A DNA stretch of 64,000 nt, taken from positions 1-64,000 of the forward strand of contig JBBQHP010000023.1 in NCBI GenBank assembly GCA_038324085.1, given 5' to 3'. Source of the DNA: Ga0077523 sp038324085. GTDB taxonomy: Bacteria > Pseudomonadota > Gammaproteobacteria > Burkholderiales > Ga0077523. The notes beneath the pieces are model-generated. The model did not search any database. It was not told the origin of the DNA and saw only the letters and a program-made list of their open reading frames with translations. The position numbers and the translations under genes are program-made. Shown one piece after another: positions 8,624 to 16,868 of this stretch (position 1 is its first letter; every line of letters starts with the position of its first letter).

Positions 8624-9498
8624 ACACGCGCGCGCAGGAATGGACTTCGATCCCCGAACGCAGCAACGATCTCGCGCTGCGCTTCATCGTGTGGGTAGCC
8701 CTGCGGCTCGGCCGCACGCCCGCGCGGCTGCTGCTGTATCCGACATGCGGCTACTTTCTGCTGTTCTCGGTGGCGCCACGGCGCGCTTCGCGCGAGTGGC
8801 TCGCCCGGGTGCTCGGCCGTCCACCGAGCCTGCGCGAGCGCTTCCGTCACTATCACATGTTCGCCTCGACCATCCTCGATCGGGTGTTCCTGCTGAACGA
8901 CCGTTTCGAGTTGTTCGATATCGACGCCACCGGCATCGCCGCCGTCGAAGAAGCCCGACTCGCCGGCAACGGCTGCTTCCTGCTCGGCGCCCATTTCGGC
9001 AGCTTCGAAGTGGCGCGAGCGCTCGGGCGCAGGCAGCCGGGACTCGCAGTGACGCTGCTCATGTACGAAGCCAACGCGCAACGCATCGGCTCGATCATTC
9101 GCGCGATCAATCCGCGCCTCGGGATGAAGATCATCGGGGTCGGCACCGTCGACTCGATGTTGCACGTGCGCGCGTGCCTCGATGCCGGCGAGTTCGTCGG
9201 CATGCTTGCCGATCGCCGCCTCGGCGACGAGGACAGCGTGGCCGTGCCCTTCCTCGGCGCCACCGCCCATTTTCCCGCGGGGCCGTTCCGTCTCGCAGTC
9301 TTGCTACGCCGTCCGATCGTGCTCATGTTCGGCGTCTACCACGGCGGCAACCGCTATGAAGTGTGCTTCGAAGCGCTGGCCGCGGGCCAGTCCGACATCA
9401 CGCAGCTCGCGCTGCGCTACGCCGAGCGGCTCGAATTCCACGCCCGGCGCGCACCGTTCAACTGGTTCAATTTCCATGACTTCTGGCGCGAGACGTGA
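8620..9498 (+). CDS. LpxL/HtrB-like lysophospholipid acyltransferase
   Basis: A 292-residue inner-membrane-associated acyltransferase of the lipid A acyltransferase family. The catalytic motif is HFGSFE (H125, E130, the HX4D/E signature), followed by the LADRR segment typical of the family. Hydrophobic residues at about 20-52 likely anchor it. In aryl-polyene clusters this family, often next to or fused with a GT2 glycosyltransferase, is thought to attach the polyene to a glycolipid. Here the GT2 partner is missing from this position. ATG overlaps the ligase stop by four bases. Confidence 0.87.
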   Translation: MNTRAQEWTSIPERSNDLALRFIVWVALRLGRTPARLLLYPTCGYFLLFSVAPRRASREWLARVLGRPPSLRERFRHYHMFASTILDRVFLLNDRFELFDIDATGIAAVEEARLAGNGCFLLGAHFGSFEVARALGRRQPGLAVTLLMYEANAQRIGSIIRAINPRLGMKIIGVGTVDSMLHVRACLDAGEFVGMLADRRLGDEDSVAVPFLGATAHFPAGPFRLAVLLRRPIVLMFGVYHGGNRYEVCFEALAAGQSDITQLALRYAERLEFHARRAPFNWFNFHDFWRET

Positions 9499-10087
9499 GC
9501 TGTTGCGGGTCGCCCTGGCGACGACCCTGATCGCGCTCGGCGTGCGGACGGCGCCCGCAGCCTACGCGGACACCCGGTGGACGCTGCCGCGCATGATGGA
9601 GGGGTTCGCTGCCGTGACCAGCGCCCGCACGCGCTTCGTCGAGCGCAAGTTCCTGCACATGCTCGATCGGCCGCTGGAATCGAGCGGCACACTCGCGTGG
9701 GACGCGCCCTCGCGCCTGGAGAAAATCACGCTCCAGCCGAAGCGCGAGCGCCTGCTGGTGGAACGGGAACGCGTGACGGTGGAACGCGGCACGCCCCCGA
9801 AGCGGCGCACGCTCGCGCTCGGCGACATCCCGCTGCTGCGCGCCTTCATCGAGAGCATCCGGGCGACGCTGGCGGGCGATCCGGACACGCTGCAGCGGTT
9901 CTACGAGGTCACCCTCGAAGGCACGGCCGAGCACTGGACGCTGGTGCTGCGTCCCTCGGACTCCAGGACGAAGTCGCTGGTGCACCAGATCCGCATCAGC
10001 GGGGCCCACGCCACCATCGCCACGGTCGAGATCGAGCAGGCCGACGGCGACCGTTCGGTGATGACGATGGTCCGGGATGACCCGTAA
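9476..10087 (+). CDS. LolA-like outer membrane lipoprotein/lipid carrier protein
   Basis: A 203-residue exported protein. A signal peptide (about residues 5-32, with ALATTLIALG and APAAYA) precedes a beta-rich LolA-type domain (RFVERKFLHMLDRPLESSG, then LAWDAPSRLEK). LolA-fold proteins shuttle lipid-modified molecules across the periplasm, and cluster-borne versions are proposed to move the aryl polyene lipid toward the outer membrane with the MMPL exporter. ATG 9476 gives a 23-base overlap with the upstream gene; non-ATG starts near 9500 are possible but would leave a very short leader. The 3' end overlaps the exporter start by 11 bases. Confidence 0.85.
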   Translation: MTSGARRELLRVALATTLIALGVRTAPAAYADTRWTLPRMMEGFAAVTSARTRFVERKFLHMLDRPLESSGTLAWDAPSRLEKITLQPKRERLLVERERVTVERGTPPKRRTLALGDIPLLRAFIESIRATLAGDPDTLQRFYEVTLEGTAEHWTLVLRPSDSRTKSLVHQIRISGAHATIATVEIEQADGDRSVMTMVRDDP

Positions 10088-12401
10088 GTTCCTGCCCATC
10101 GCCGTCTGGATACTGGTGATTGCCGCCGCCGCGGTCGTTATTTCGCGGACGCGCTTCTCGGCCGATCTCTCCGCCTTCCTGCCGCGCCAACCGACCGCCG
10201 CGCAGCAGCTGCTGGTCGATCAATTGCACGATGGCGTGGTTTCTCGCCTGGTGCTGGCCGGGATCTCGGGCGCTGCCCCCGATCAACTGGCCGGGGCCAG
10301 CCGCGCGCTCTCGGAGCGCCTGCGGCGCGACGGGCGCTTCGTCCGCGTGGACAACGGCGATGCAAGCCAGACCGAGCGCGAGAGCGCTTTCGTTTTCGAC
10401 CACCGCTATGCCTTGAGCCCGGCGATCGATGCGCAGCACTTTTCTGCGGCGTCGCTGCGCGCTGCCCTCGAAGACGCGCTGGAACTGCTCGCTTCGCCCG
10501 CGGGACTCGCGGCCAAGGCGCTGGTGCAGGCCGATCCCACCGGAGAAGTGTTGCTGGTCACCGATCGGATGGCCGGGGCCGGTCACCCCGCGACGCACGA
10601 TGGCGTGTGGATTTCCGCTGATGCGACCGAAGCGCTGCTGGTCCTGCAGACGCGAGCACCGGGTTTCGACATCGACACGCAGGAAGCCACGCTCGTCGCA
10701 TTGCGCGCCGCGTTCGACGAGGTCCGGCGCGCCGCCGGCAATGCCGGACTCACCCTGGCCCTGACCGGCCCGGCGGTCTTCGCGGTGCAGTCTCGCGCCG
10801 GCATCAAGGGCGACGCCATCCGCTTCTCGTCCCTCGCCACCGCGATGGTCGCGCTGCTGTTGTCGATCACATTCCGCTCGCCGCGTGCGCTGGCGCTCGG
10901 CATGGTTCCCGTCGTGAGCGGCGCCACGGTCGGCATCGCCGCCGTCTCGCTCCGGTTCGGCGAAGTGCACGGCATCACGCTCGGCTTCGGTGCGACCCTG
11001 ATCGGCGAAGCCGTGGACTATGCGATCTACCTGTTCATGCAGACCGACGCGCGGCGCGGCGCCGGGGGCACGCTCGAACGCATCTGGCCGACGTTGCGGT
11101 TGGGGGTCATGACGTCCATCTGCGGCTTCTCGGCGCTGCTGCTGTCCGGGTTTCCGGGCCTGTCCCAGCTCGGGCTGTTTTCCATTGCCGGGCTCGTGAC
11201 CGCCGCGCTGGTCACGCGCTTCGTGCTGCCGTCGCTGCTGCCGTCGCGGTTCGCGATCACCGGCGTCGAGCGGCCCGGTGCCATGGTGCGGCGCGCATTC
11301 GAGCGCGCCCGCGTGCTCCGACCCCTGATCGCCCTCGCGGTCGTGGTCGCGCTCGCCGTGCTGTTCTCGCGCGACCGGCTGTGGAATGACGAGCTTTCGA
11401 GCCTCAGTCCGGTACGGACCAGCGATCAGCTGCTCGACCAGCGCCTGCGCGGAGGATTGGGAGCGGCGGACGTGCGCCATCTGGTGGTCGCCCGGGCCAC
11501 CGGTCCGGACGAAGCGCTGGCGCTGGCGGAGAAGGTCGGCGTGGCGCTCGACCGGGCGCAGGCCGACGGATACCTGGCGGGCTACGAATCGCCTGCCCAG
11601 GTGTTGCCTTCAGGGCGTACGCAGCTCCAACGGCGGGACAGCCTCCCCGACGAGGCCACCCTGCGCCGCAACCTGGACACTGCCTCGGCGGGGCTGCCGT
11701 TTCGCAAGGGCACGTTCGAGCCCTTCATCGATGCCGTGCGCCAGGCCCGCGATGCACCCCTGCTCGATCGCGCGGCGCTCGCCGGCACTGCGTTCGGCAT
11801 CCGCCTGGACGCGTTGCTCGCGCACCACGCCGGCGGCTGGTCCGCGATGCTCCCGTTGACCGGCGTCACCGATCCGGCAGGAATCGCCCGCGCGCTCGCC
11901 GGTCTCCACGACGCGCACGTGATCCTGCTCGACACCAAGGCCGAATCGGATGCCCTGTACGGCACTTACCTCCGCGATGCGCTGCTCCTGTCGCTGGCCG
12001 GCGCCGGGGCCATCGTCATCCTGCTCGGGGCAACGCTGCGGACCCCGCGGCGCGTACTCGCGGTGTGCATGCCGCTGGCCGCCGCCGTGCTGGTCGCGAC
12101 GGCTGCGCTCGTGGCGCTGGGCCAGACGCTGACCATCTTCCACCTGGTGGGCATGCTGCTGGTGGTGGCCGTGGGCTCGAACTACGCGCTGTTCTTCGAC
12201 CGGGCCCTCGTCGATGGCATCGAGGCGCGCACGGCCTTGTCGCTGGCGCTGGCGAACACGACCACCGTGATCGGCTTCGGCATGCTCGCATTCTCCGATG
12301 CGCCCGTGCTGGTGGCCATCGGGTCCACAGTCGGCGTCGGCGCGTTCCTCAGTCTCGTCTTCGCGGCCGCGCTCGCACCGCGCGAGGCGGTCAGGTCGTG
12401 A
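10077..12401 (+). CDS. MMPL/RND-family exporter
   Basis: A 774-residue membrane transporter with the two-fold RND layout. There is one N-terminal membrane helix, a periplasmic loop (about 25-245), a block of helices with the GETIG-like GFGATLIGEAVDYAIYL segment, a second loop (about 420-620) and a final helix block with VAVGSNYALFFDRAL. The GEAVDY and GSNYALF segments correspond to the TM4/TM10 motifs found in predicted exporters of the COG4258 type. Such exporters are constant members of aryl-polyene clusters and probably flip or extrude the lipid product across the inner membrane for handover to the LolA-like protein. The stop overlaps the next start (TGATG). Confidence 0.9.
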   Translation: MTRKFLPIAVWILVIAAAAVVISRTRFSADLSAFLPRQPTAAQQLLVDQLHDGVVSRLVLAGISGAAPDQLAGASRALSERLRRDGRFVRVDNGDASQTERESAFVFDHRYALSPAIDAQHFSAASLRAALEDALELLASPAGLAAKALVQADPTGEVLLVTDRMAGAGHPATHDGVWISADATEALLVLQTRAPGFDIDTQEATLVALRAAFDEVRRAAGNAGLTLALTGPAVFAVQSRAGIKGDAIRFSSLATAMVALLLSITFRSPRALALGMVPVVSGATVGIAAVSLRFGEVHGITLGFGATLIGEAVDYAIYLFMQTDARRGAGGTLERIWPTLRLGVMTSICGFSALLLSGFPGLSQLGLFSIAGLVTAALVTRFVLPSLLPSRFAITGVERPGAMVRRAFERARVLRPLIALAVVVALAVLFSRDRLWNDELSSLSPVRTSDQLLDQRLRGGLGAADVRHLVVARATGPDEALALAEKVGVALDRAQADGYLAGYESPAQVLPSGRTQLQRRDSLPDEATLRRNLDTASAGLPFRKGTFEPFIDAVRQARDAPLLDRAALAGTAFGIRLDALLAHHAGGWSAMLPLTGVTDPAGIARALAGLHDAHVILLDTKAESDALYGTYLRDALLLSLAGAGAIVILLGATLRTPRRVLAVCMPLAAAVLVATAALVALGQTLTIFHLVGMLLVVAVGSNYALFFDRALVDGIEARTALSLALANTTTVIGFGMLAFSDAPVLVAIGSTVGVGAFLSLVFAAALAPREAVRS

Positions 12402-13087
12402 TGCGGACGATCCTCGATGGCGCGGGCGACCCGTGCGAGCGCGTCCTGCTCGTGCTGCTGCCGCCGGCCTACGGCACGGCCCAGGACTTCGTCGATCACG
12501 GATTCATCGCCGCGATCCGCGCGCGCGACCTTCCCGTGGACGTGATCGCGGCCGACGCGGGAGCCGACTACTACCTCGGGTACACGATCGTGGAGCGCCT
12601 GCACGCGGATGTGATCGCGCCGGCGCTCGCGCGCGGTTACCGGCGGTTGTGGCTGGGCGGCATCTCGCTCGGCGGCTTCGGCGGCCTGCTGTATCGCGAG
12701 GCCCATGCGGCGGAGGTCGAAGGACTGTTGCTGATCGCCCCTTATCTGGGCGCGCGCCCGGAGGTCAATGAGGTACTGCTGGCCGGCGGCCTCGCGCGGT
12801 GGAGGCCCGCCGCGATCGCGCCGGACGATCGCGAACGCAGACTGCTCGCGTGGCTGAAGGAATTCATCGCCGACCCGATACGCGCGCGCACGCTCCACGC
12901 CGCGTTCGGCACCGAAGACCGGTTCGCCCGATCGATCGAGCTGCTGGCCGGCGCGCTCCCGCCTGAGCGCGTCCTGCGTGTCGCGGGTGGGCACGACTGG
13001 GATACCTGGGCCGCGTTGTGGGGCCCCATGCTCGACCGTGAACCGTTCGGGCAGCGCGGGGGCGCGGGGGCGGATCGCATTCGTTGA
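12401..13087 (+). CDS. Alpha/beta hydrolase
   Basis: A 228-residue alpha/beta-hydrolase-fold protein. The nucleophile elbow is GISLGG with S89, and the likely triad partners are D173 (GTEDRF) and H198 (GGHDW). No signal peptide is seen, so it is probably cytoplasmic. Aryl-polyene clusters usually include a thioesterase, and none of the hotdog type is present here, so this enzyme could release or edit the acyl-ACP chain; that is inference. It is coupled to the exporter by a TGATG overlap and is followed five bases later by a strong hairpin, so it may be the last gene of this transcript. Confidence 0.78.
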   Translation: MRTILDGAGDPCERVLLVLLPPAYGTAQDFVDHGFIAAIRARDLPVDVIAADAGADYYLGYTIVERLHADVIAPALARGYRRLWLGGISLGGFGGLLYREAHAAEVEGLLLIAPYLGARPEVNEVLLAGGLARWRPAAIAPDDRERRLLAWLKEFIADPIRARTLHAAFGTEDRFARSIELLAGALPPERVLRVAGGHDWDTWAALWGPMLDREPFGQRGGAGADRIR

Positions 13088-13091
13088 ACGC

Positions 13092-13125
13092 AGCAGAGCG
13101 TCCGGACGAGCCCGGACGCTCTGCT
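13092..13125. terminator. Perfect 14-bp stem-loop after the hydrolase gene
   Basis: Arms 13092-13105 and 13112-13125 are exact reverse complements (AGCAGAGCGTCCGG) with a six-base loop, beginning five bases after the hydrolase stop. There is no downstream T-run; CTAGAATCC follows. It may act as a Rho-assisted terminator, transcript-stability element or processing site. CTAGAAT at 13124-13130 could also be a -10 for the ketosynthase gene. Confidence 0.55.
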
Positions 13126-13196
13126 AGAATCCGGCGCTGTCGAACGCGGATTCGCGAACGATGTCCCAGCCGTGGTAACCGCCCGTCCCGCCCGCC

Positions 13197-14387
13197 ATGG
13201 AACCCCTCGCGCTGACCGCCTGCTCGATCGTGACCTGCCTCGGCGCCGGTCGCGCGGCGAACCTCGATGCGTTGCGCGCCCGACGCTCGGGGCTTGCGCC
13301 CTGCACGTTCGAAACGGTGCGTCTCGACACGTTCGTGGGCGAAGTCGCCGGCGTGGACCAGACGCACCTGGCGGCTCCCTGGGACGACTACGACTGCCGC
13401 AACAATCGGCTGGCGCGACTCGGCCTCGACACCGACGGCATGGCCGACGCAGTGCTGGGGGCAAGGGACCGTTACGGGGCCGATCGAATCGGCGTGTTCC
13501 TGGGCACCAGCACCTCGGGCATCCTCGAGACCGAGCTTGCGTACCGGGCCCGGGACGCGGACGGACGGCTGCCGCCCGGGTTCCACTACGCGCAGACTCA
13601 CAACACCTTCTCGCTCGCGGACTACGTACGACGCTCGCTCGGTTTGTCCGGCCCGGCGGTGGTCGTTTCCGCCGCGTGTGCCTCGAGCGCGAAGGTGTTC
13701 GGCAACGCCGCCCGGGCGGTCGCGGCCGGACGGTGCGATGCGGCGCTCGTGGGCGGGGTCGATTCGCTGTGCCTCACCACGCTCTATGGCTTCCATTCCC
13801 TCGGCCTGCTCTCGCCTCGCCCGTGCCGCCCCTATGACGCCAGCCGCGACGGGATCTCGTTGTCCGAAGCCGCGGGCTTCGTGCTGCTCGAGAAGCCCGA
13901 TCGCGCGCATGCGGCAGCGCGGGTGCACCTGCTCGGCGTGGGCGAGAGCAGCGATGCCCATCACATGTCGACGCCGCATCCGCAAGGACTCGGCGCGCGG
14001 ATGGCGATGGAGCGAGCCCTGGCGTCGGCCGGCGTGCATGCCGACGCGGTCGGCTACATAAACCTGCACGGCACGGCCAGCAAGTCCAACGACAGCAGCG
14101 AGGATGCCGCCGTGACGGCGGTGTTCGGCACGACCACGCCCTGCAGCTCCACCAAGGGTCTGACCGGTCACGCGCTCGGCGCGGCGGGTGTGATCGAGGC
14201 GATCATCGCCACGATCGCGCTGGAGGAACGCTTCCTTCCGGCCGGAACCAGCACGGAGATTCGCGACCCAGCCCTGCTGGCCGACTATCTGCTGACATCG
14301 CGACCGGCGGCCCTGCGCTACGCGATGAGCAATTCCTTCGGGTTCGGCGGCGCCAACTGCGCGCTGCTGTTCGGTCTGGCGCACTGA
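13197..14387 (+). CDS. Beta-ketoacyl-[ACP] synthase (ApeO/FabF-like)
   Basis: A 396-residue thiolase-fold condensing enzyme with a full catalytic triad: Cys161 (SAACASS), His291 (NLHGTASKSNDSSE) and His325 (KGLTGHALGAAG). It extends the ACP-bound chain by malonyl condensation. The adjacent gene encodes a protein with the features of its inactive chain-length-factor partner, mirroring the ApeO:ApeC heterodimer. Its start (ATG 13197) lies 109 bases after the hydrolase stop, beyond a hairpin, so it may have its own promoter. It is the only intact ketosynthase in the window, although described pathways also use a second one (ApeR). Confidence 0.9.
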   Translation: MEPLALTACSIVTCLGAGRAANLDALRARRSGLAPCTFETVRLDTFVGEVAGVDQTHLAAPWDDYDCRNNRLARLGLDTDGMADAVLGARDRYGADRIGVFLGTSTSGILETELAYRARDADGRLPPGFHYAQTHNTFSLADYVRRSLGLSGPAVVVSAACASSAKVFGNAARAVAAGRCDAALVGGVDSLCLTTLYGFHSLGLLSPRPCRPYDASRDGISLSEAAGFVLLEKPDRAHAAARVHLLGVGESSDAHHMSTPHPQGLGARMAMERALASAGVHADAVGYINLHGTASKSNDSSEDAAVTAVFGTTTPCSSTKGLTGHALGAAGVIEAIIATIALEERFLPAGTSTEIRDPALLADYLLTSRPAALRYAMSNSFGFGGANCALLFGLAH

Positions 14388-15175
14388 TGCGCGCCTGGGT
14401 CGAAGGCATCGGCTTGATCGGTCCCGGCTTGCGCGGCTGGCGCGACAGCCGCGCCGTACTCGCCGGTCACGAGCCGTACGTCGCGCAACCGGTTACCGTT
14501 CCCGCCAGCGACTGGTTGCCCCCGGCCGAGCGGCGTCGCACCGGCCTGGCCGTCCGTCTCGCCCTGGCGGTCGGGCGCGAGGCCTGCGAACACGCGCACC
14601 GCGATCCGCGCACCCTCGCCACCGTGTTCACTTCGTCCGGCGGCGATGGCGACAACCAGCACGTGATCTGCGAGAGCCTTGCCTCGGCGACGCGCGAGCT
14701 GTCGCCGACGCGCTTCCACAATTCCGTGCACAACGCGCCGGCCGGCTATTGGGGCGTCGCCACCGGCTCGATGGAGAACTCCACGACCTTGTGCGCGTAC
14801 GACTGGAGCTTCGGCGCGGGATTGGTCGAAGCCTTGACCTGGCTCGGTCAGGAGCAACAGCCGATCCTGCTGATTGCCTACGACACGCCCTATCCGGAAC
14901 CGATGCACGCCGTGCGGCCACTCGTCGCCGCCTTCGGCGTCGCGTTCGTGTTCACACCCGGAGCAACCGGGCACAGCGTAGCGACGCTCGAGGTCGACCT
15001 GTCCCCGGACGCGCCGACCGGATCGCTCCCGGCGGGACTCGACGTGCTCTGTGGCAGCGCGCCGTCGGCCCGCAGCCTGCCCATGCTGCACGCGCTTGCC
15101 CGCGCGGCGGCGACGACGGCGCAGGTCGAGTACCTGGACGGCCGGAGTCTGATCGCGCTGTGCACGCCCTGCTGA
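14387..15175 (+). CDS. Beta-ketoacyl synthase-like chain length factor (ApeC-like)
   Basis: A 262-residue protein corresponding to the short ketoacyl-synthase-like family (Ketoacyl-synt_2 type). Characteristic pieces are VFTSSGGDGDN, SPTRFHNSVHNAPAGYWG and SFGAGLVEAL. It has no active-site Cys in the expected position and lacks the C-terminal His motifs, consistent with a non-catalytic partner that sets chain length. It starts by overlapping the last base of the ketosynthase stop (TGATG) and is the last gene of the cluster core. Confidence 0.85.
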   Translation: MRAWVEGIGLIGPGLRGWRDSRAVLAGHEPYVAQPVTVPASDWLPPAERRRTGLAVRLALAVGREACEHAHRDPRTLATVFTSSGGDGDNQHVICESLASATRELSPTRFHNSVHNAPAGYWGVATGSMENSTTLCAYDWSFGAGLVEALTWLGQEQQPILLIAYDTPYPEPMHAVRPLVAAFGVAFVFTPGATGHSVATLEVDLSPDAPTGSLPAGLDVLCGSAPSARSLPMLHALARAAATTAQVEYLDGRSLIALCTPC

Positions 15176-15308
15176 TTGCAGCGCGATCGTGCCGCCTCCC
15201 CCAAGGGTTTTTCGCGCAGCATCGGTGTTGCGGTCAAGGAGACTCGATCCGCCGTTTCGCGGATAGACTCACGCAAATCGGAGGCTCCGTCGCAATTCTC
15301 GATTCCGC

Positions 15309-15578
15309 ATGCCGAAGATCATGTTTGCCTCCCACGTGCAGCGGCACGTACCCGCTCCCGACCGGGTCGTCGCCGGCGAAACGGTGCGGGCGGCGCTCGA
15401 CGCCGTGTTCGAACACAATCTCCTGCTGCGCGGCTATGTGCTCGATGACCAGGGACACCTGCGCAAACACGTGACGATCTTCGTCGACGGCGCGCGAATC
15501 GTCGACCGTCAGGGGCTGTCGGATCGGGTGAACCCCGATGGCGAAATCCATGTGCTGCAGGCGTTGAGTGGTGGGTGA
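15309..15578 (+). CDS. MoaD/ThiS-family ubiquitin-like sulfur-carrier protein
   Basis: An 89-residue beta-grasp protein ending in LSGG. The free C-terminal Gly-Gly is the thiocarboxylate site of MoaD/ThiS proteins. The body matches the family pattern (ETVRAALDAVF, then HVTIFVDGARI, then DGEIHVLQALSGG). No adenylating E1-like partner (MoeB/ThiF), molybdopterin synthase large subunit or thiazole synthase is nearby. The only neighbour is the beta-propeller gene 72 bases downstream in the same direction, a pairing I believe recurs in other genomes. A role in sulfur transfer or protein conjugation is open. Confidence 0.82.
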   Translation: MPKIMFASHVQRHVPAPDRVVAGETVRAALDAVFEHNLLLRGYVLDDQGHLRKHVTIFVDGARIVDRQGLSDRVNPDGEIHVLQALSGG

Positions 15579-15650
15579 CTCCGGCCGGCCCTCGGCCACG
15601 GCATCCGGCGCACCCGCCGCGATGCACGGACTGTCTTCAGGAGAATGCAG

Positions 15651-16742
15651 ATGACTGCTGACCGGATCCGCGTCGCCACCCGCAAAGGCCTGTTCACGCT
15701 CACGCACACGCGTGGGGCCTGGCGTATCGGCGCACCGGCCTTCCTCGGCGACCCCGTCTCGATGATGCTCGACGATCCGCGCGATGGTGCCTTGTATGCG
15801 GCGCTCAATCTGGGCCATTTCGGCGTGAAGTTGCGCCGCTCGCGCGATGACGGGAAATCCTGGGAAGAACTCGCCGGGCCTGCCTTTCCGCCGCAACCGG
15901 AAGGCGCCGAAGGCTCGCCTTGGAAGCTGGTACAGATCTGGTCCCTGGAAGCGGGAACCGGGACCGAGCCCGGCGTACTGTGGGCCGGGACGATTCCAGG
16001 CGGCCTGTTCCGCTCCGACGATCACGGCGACAGTTGGCGCCTGGTGCGTTCGCTGTGGGATCGGCCGGAGCGCCTGCAGTGGCTCGGCGGGGGCTACGAT
16101 CACCCGGGCATCCATTCCATCGTGGTCGATCCACGCGACGGGCGGCGCGTGACCGTCGGCATCTCGTGCGGCGGAGTCTGGCACACCGACGACGCCGGCG
16201 ACAACTGGCGCAACGTCGCCCAGGGCATGCGCGCAGGCTACATGCCGCCCGACCAGCAGGGGAACGAGAACGTACAGGACCCGCATCGGGTCGTGGCGAG
16301 TCGCGCCGGTCCCGACATCCTCTGGACGCAGCATCACAGCCGCATCTTCCGGCGCGGCGCAGACGCCGCGGGCTGGATCGAGCTGGACACCGCACCGCTG
16401 TCGGGTTTCGGCTTCGCGGTGGCCGTGCATCCGGCCGATCCCGATACCGCGTGGTTCGTACCCGCCGAGAGCGATGCGAAGCGCGTGCCGGTCGATGCTC
16501 GCTGGGTCGTCAATCGAACACAGGACGGCGGCAGGAGCTTCGAGACGTTTTCCGCGGGTCTTCCGCAGGACGCCTGCTACGACCTGGTCTACCGCCACGG
16601 CCTGGATATCGACGCGCGCGGCCGATGGCTCGCGATGGGATCGACGTCCGGCAGCCTTTGGGTGTCCGGCGATCAGGGTGAATCCTGGTTTTGCGCGGCT
16701 GCCAACCTGCCGCCCATCTACGCGGTGAGGTTCGCAGGCTAG
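15651..16742 (+). CDS. Asp-box (BNR/WD40-YVTN-like) beta-propeller protein
   Basis: A 363-residue protein with at least five Asp-box repeats of the SxDxGxxW type: SRDDGKSWEEL, SDDHGDSWRLV, TDDAGDNWRNV, TQDGGRSFETF and SGDQGESWFCA. They indicate a sialidase- or Ycf48-like propeller. No signal peptide is visible, so it is probably cytoplasmic, which argues against a secreted glycosidase. I place the start at ATG 15651 because the AGGAG at 15639-15643 is seven bases upstream of it but only one base from the alternative ATG at 15645. Catalytic sialidase residues (Arg triad, FRIP motif) are not evident. It forms a unit with the upstream ubiquitin-like gene. Confidence 0.8.
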   Translation: MTADRIRVATRKGLFTLTHTRGAWRIGAPAFLGDPVSMMLDDPRDGALYAALNLGHFGVKLRRSRDDGKSWEELAGPAFPPQPEGAEGSPWKLVQIWSLEAGTGTEPGVLWAGTIPGGLFRSDDHGDSWRLVRSLWDRPERLQWLGGGYDHPGIHSIVVDPRDGRRVTVGISCGGVWHTDDAGDNWRNVAQGMRAGYMPPDQQGNENVQDPHRVVASRAGPDILWTQHHSRIFRRGADAAGWIELDTAPLSGFGFAVAVHPADPDTAWFVPAESDAKRVPVDARWVVNRTQDGGRSFETFSAGLPQDACYDLVYRHGLDIDARGRWLAMGSTSGSLWVSGDQGESWFCAAANLPPIYAVRFAG

Positions 16743-16792
16743 GGCCTGTTAACCCTTAGAACGGACCTGCGTGCCAAGGGTTACCAGGCCCT
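16741..16792. repeat. Long imperfect palindrome overlapping the propeller stop codon
   Basis: Arms 16741-16757 and 16776-16792 are 17 bases long and complementary with one mismatch, separated by 18 bases. The left arm includes the last two bases of the propeller gene's stop codon. No T-run follows. It could work as a transcript end for rightward transcription and, being symmetric, for the leftward GGDEF gene ending at 16869. Its AGGGCCTGTTAACCC-type ends also resemble insertion-sequence termini, but no transposase is present. Confidence 0.5.
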
Positions 16793-16868
16793 GGACGCGT
16801 ATCAAAGCTGCGCCAGACGCGGGCGGCACCGCGTACGCGGTGGGTCGATGGCGGCGGCGACGACGCGT

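Noticed and set aside
9996..14384. Long minus-strand frames (494 and 506 codons) across the exporter and ketosynthase genes
   Set aside because: Both are antisense shadows. They have low-complexity Arg/Gln/Gly composition and no domain-like pattern.
15651..16742. Secreted sialidase
   Set aside because: Asp-boxes are present, but there is no signal peptide, and no FRIP motif or Arg triad was found.
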